From: Trichobilharzia szidati | Lineage: Eukaryota; Platyhelminthes; Trematoda; Strigeidida; Schistosomatidae | NCBI GenBank assembly: GCA_944472155.2 | Contig: OX235277.1 | Coordinates: forward strand, 21,834,804-21,898,803 | Direction: 5' to 3' | Length of the DNA: 64,000 bases | Part shown: positions 60,627-64,000 of the stretch, one piece after another | Position numbering within the stretch: the stretch's first letter is position 1 | Layout of the letters: every line of letters begins with the position of its first letter | Notes under the pieces: generated by a model | What the model was told of the DNA's origin: nothing | Databases searched by the model: none | What the model saw: the letters and a program-made list of their open reading frames with translations, nothing else | Program-made: the position numbers and the translations under genes

Positions 60627-61589
60627 GTGAGTTGTTTATATTCATAAACAATTTATATATTTCACAGGTATTTAGGGGATAACTGAACATTGTTGATTAC
60701 CAACAGTTATATATCAAACAAGAGAATCGGTACAAATGTACAGCTGAAACTGAAATCGACTTGGTTAAACGAACTTGTCATCAAGTCATATGATCAGTTA
60801 AGCCTAAACCCGTGTACTACTTAAATTTCTATCCAGTATATTGCATCTACCTTTCCTTTTTTCTGGCCACTGAAACCATTTTCTTACGTCGTTTGATAGC
60901 AACATAAATTCTCGTGGCTTCCAATTGATCACTGCACCCTTGAAGTAGAAGATGAATAAGACATCTCATGTAAGACTGAATCGTGTTTAAGAAAGCATAT
61001 GAAATATTGTGTGTGTGTTTAATTGTAGATTTCATGTAATCAGTACAACTTTCACAAAAGACAGAGTTCTGAATTTTGCTAGACAAGCATTTCTAGAATA
61101 AAATTTGTATTGGAATTAGAATTGCTATAGTTCACCTGTCAGAAAAGATTGAAAACTAATAATTGCCAAATGTGCAAATTGAATGCACCTGACATGAACA
61201 GAAAGAAACATACACGTAATCATTGTAGTCTTATCATCAAATGCCATTAGTAAAAATACAGAACGACTTGACAACCCATTTTGCAACCTGATGGCAATAT
61301 CTTTTCAATGAGACTGAAAGCAGTCTCACGATAACAAATGATATTTAGAGAAGACAAATTGAATTGAAGTATCTACTAATATGTAGGATAGAATTTACGG
61401 TGACCTAGTGTCTTAAAACATCCGCTGGTTCACGTGATGCTATTCTGACAGATCGTGACTATAGATTGGATCCGATAGGTAAACTTGGTCCTGTTTTGCA
61501 CTCATACGCCAACTTCCAGGTATTTCAAATGAAACAATGATTATAAACGTTAAGCCATTTGATGTGGTTGTGTTCTCTAAGCTGGATAG

Positions 61590-61646
61590 TTAAAGTGCGA
61601 AGCTTTCATCACCCTACTAGGTGACATCTTCAGCGCATACTTCAAT
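61590..61646 (-). ncRNA. PLE hammerhead ribozyme, left arm
   Basis: Extended stem I UUGAAGU/ACUUUAA plus GCG/CGC, intact core CUGAAGA, stem II GUCACC/GGUGAU, intact GAAA, loopless stem III AGCU, cleavage triplet CUU. This is the best-preserved ribozyme in the window. A near-absent stem III is typical of PLE hammerheads, which are thought to work better as dimers. Confidence 0.7.
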
Positions 61647-62063
61647 TTGAAGTGAGCTTTTAGATTTCTCCACGAGTTTATTAATCATCTCTCCTGGCGA
61701 CCTTGGAGGTGATTGGTTGTTTTTGTGTGTTTTCACACCTTCTAGGTTACTTGTATTGTCACTCATCGTTTCTTTGACTTGAACTTTGACCCTTTGTGTG
61801 TGACTATTCTTTCTTATCCGTTGATAATTTTTATCTATTTCGATGTGTCTATTGATTGATGATTCACTGGAATGCCAAGCTTCTAAAAAAATTCTCTGGC
61901 ATTCTTGTTTCCTCTGTCTAATATTTGAACGTTGTCCCAGTCGAATTGATGTCCGTGGTTGTCTGTATGTAGTGATAAGAGGAAGTGGATATCATGTCTT
62001 TTGACAGCTAGCTTATGTTCGTGGATACGAAGACGAAGGGGACGTCTAAAAGCTCTTTTCAAA

Positions 62064-62119
62064 TTGAAGTATGCGCTGAAGATGTCACCTAGTAGGGTGA
62101 TGAAAGCTTCGCACTTTAA
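62064..62119 (+). ncRNA. PLE hammerhead ribozyme, right arm
   Basis: Core identical to the left-arm copy: CTGAAGA at 62076-62082, GAAA at 62102-62105, cleavage expected after 62109. Confidence 0.7.
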
Positions 62120-62425
62120 CTATCCAGCTCAGAGAACACAACCACATCAAAATCATCCACCTGAGCTACAAATCTTCTCTATCATATCTAAACGTTAAGT
62201 CTCTTTGTAAAAACTTACGATTCGCTGCGGAGTTATGTGTTTCTTAATATATGAGCTGAAGAAAACGAATAGATTCATTTATGATATAATCATCGGTTAG
62301 CTCATCATGCGAGAAATACATCACCTGCAAGACAAGAAGGAAGCTTGTCCTTGACTAGAATAAAATGAAATAGGGATAAGATTAGGAAATTTACTTTTCG
62401 TTTCCTCATGCTTCTTCTTGTACAG

Positions 62426-62568
62426 GACAATGATCAGTCCGATTTCATCTCAAAGCCACTTTTGATTCAACAAAGTGGTCACAATTTATATTGGTCACAT
62501 AATTCACATCGTAAAGTATACTTATTCGTTTGTAAGGAAAAACACAATTTTTTTCTAAATTGAAAGTC
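62426..62568 (+). CDS. weak candidate exon, phase 0
   Basis: Excellent acceptor (catgcttcttcttgtacag), then phase 0 open for about 45 codons (DNDQSDFISKPLLIQQSG ...) to a TGA. In phase 1 it stops at once, so it cannot directly follow the accepted micro-exons. Confidence 0.25.
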
Positions 62569-62579
62569 GTTTATCTAAA

Positions 62580-64000
62580 TATGTTGAACTTATTTTTATG
62601 CAGATTCCTGGCATTTGGTATTTATCAGCCAAAATATGATTAGACAATGCATCAGTGATAAAGTACTGTTTATGTTCTCCTCTTTGGGCATAGGTTGATT
62701 CACGCGCTTGTGTGCGGCTGGCGACATAGGGTTAGCATAGAGTGATTTAGTCTTCAATATGAAAGTATCTACTGCACTCCGGACATTTATCCTCACGTGA
62801 TTTATACTCTACAAGACTAAATCCAACTAATTCAAATTCTTACTTTTCCTCCATGTATGCCTACGAAAGCTCTAACTATACACAGAGCGAAACCTAAATT
62901 GTGTTCGAAAACATTTTTAAACCTCTTTCTTTACCCTGGTCATAATTATGCTATTTTATTTTATTCTCTCTTACCACTTGTTTTCATTCCACTTCACCTC
63001 AACTTCACTGTCTTTATTGTTTGTTATCATCATTGTACACTTAGCCAACTGCTTTCAAAAACCTAAAAACAGTTCACTTATTTATGAATCTTCAGAAGTT
63101 TTGTGATTCATCCATGTTCAACTTCACTCTCCTAATGCGTCATGTTAGTTATATTTATTCTTATCTTATGTATTGACTGAGTGATTTGTAGGGCCACTTA
63201 ATGCCTTTTTCTGTAATATCACTGAAACTAAACAGCTTGAAAACAAAGTCGTTGGAAAGAAATAATTCTTCACCGAATATAATTCACAGTTCACACTAAA
63301 TCGAGAATCGATACCTTGTTTTCATCCTTTCCTATATTTCATTTCACTAATGCTGTAAATTTGTCAACTCGAAACATTATTTGTTCATCCAGAACAATTG
63401 GGTATGTCTGTAATTTGAAATTAGTTGTAGCACACAAAATATTAGATGACTCGAATAAGTAACAAATAACTAGAGGGAAATTGAGTGCATTATGTAAATA
63501 ATTTGCAACTCCACGCCACACATATTATGTATCACATTTGCAACAGATAGTGATTACATTTCCTTCAAAAAGTTTAAGGGCAGAAAATGACGTATCTCTG
63601 ATAACATTTCAGTAGTACATCAAATTATTTTTTAAATCATCTTGTACTTCTAGAATCAGTTTTACATACAAAGAATACTTCGGCTACTTCATTTATTCAT
63701 ACATTTCAGAACACTAAAATACACAAAATACTTTTATGCAATCTGTTTCTCAGAGGAGATTTGATGGTTCTTTCAGAGAAGAACATTCACGATACAAACA
63801 CTATTTAGTAAATTGAAAAACTAGACAAGCTGCTCAGTCTTCGATTCTGAAGTCAGTTACAACTTCCTGTTAATTAATTATGTTGGACTGGAATTTCAAG
63901 TGTCCCTTCACATATTCACTTGTACTACGTACAAGTCGTCATTTTCTACAGAATGACATGACGTCATTTTGATAAGTGATGGCCAGCATTTGAAGCTGAT
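62580..64000. other. no gene or repeat recognised
   Basis: A+T-rich DNA. Open frames at 62596-62796, 62857-63066 and 63339-63521 lack domains or splice context. Confidence 0.4.

Larger units (their letters stand above)
61557..62163 (-). mobile_element. short PLE copy with inverted, hammerhead-bearing ends
   Basis: Arms 61557-61674 and 62045-62163. Minus strand 62050 to about 61640 encodes the GIY-YIG C-terminal region: LRVHEHKLAVKRHDIHF, HTDNHGHQFDWDNVQILD, then after a frameshift at an A7 run FLEAWHSSESSINRHIEID. The frame runs into the left arm and stops at TAGTAG inside the ribozyme. Confidence 0.85.

Noticed and set aside
61959..62198. 79-residue plus-strand frame
   Set aside because: Antisense shadow of the PLE GIY-YIG region and its right arm.
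1..64000. CRISPR arrays, bacterial operons, ribosome-binding sites
   Set aside because: No spaced direct repeats or dense ORFs; the window is eukaryotic.

Overview
The window looks like nuclear DNA of a digenean flatworm, most likely a schistosomatid. It is strongly A+T-rich and has almost no long open reading frames. It is littered with Penelope-like retroelements (PLEs), a fragment of an RTE/SR2-type LINE, and tRNA-derived SINEs carrying hammerhead ribozyme modules, as in the schistosome Sm-alpha family. It also holds what I read as micro-exon genes (MEGs): a secretory leader exon, strings of 6-39 nt exons of length divisible by three, all in phase 1, then one larger terminal exon. The species cannot be named from the sequence.

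Layout. Positions 1-720: a less A+T-rich stretch ending in a candidate terminal exon (421-602) and a poly(A) signal. 2197-4173: two abutting palindromes, each built around a head-to-head SINE pair; the outer arms of the first are PLE-terminal-repeat-like. 4.6-9.8 kb: candidate micro-exons and two candidate terminal exons (5072, 9558). 10.39-14.67 kb: a compact MEG-like gene with paired 24 nt and paired 27 nt exons, its last intron invaded by the RTE fragment. 17.1-18.3 and 22.8-25.5 kb: two degenerate PLEs with inverted terminal repeats. 27.90-39.54 kb: the best-supported MEG, with TATA box, leader exon, six intact micro-exons plus one with a broken donor, a 31-codon terminal exon and AATAAA. 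Its last intron holds a sense PLE copy and an antisense Sm-alpha-like SINE. 40.6-60.6 kb: a further series of at least 13 micro-exons on the same strand. The part from 42.3 to 45.7 kb is a diverged copy of 32.3-37.1 kb. Its introns hold three more inverted-repeat PLEs (47.3-49.2, 53.1-53.8, 61.6-62.2 kb). I found no convincing first or last exon for this series.

How it fits together. I infer a tandem MEG cluster transcribed rightward. Introns and splice sites of duplicated blocks stayed recognisable while the 6-9 nt exons themselves diverged, so the encoded di- and tripeptides differ between copies. All coding micro-exons accepted here are open in phase 1 and can in principle be skipped or combined without breaking the frame. 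The mobile elements explain most other structure; five of six PLE copies and the RTE fragment lie antisense to the exon series. The exon calls rest on splice-site patterns and reading frame only, not on transcripts.
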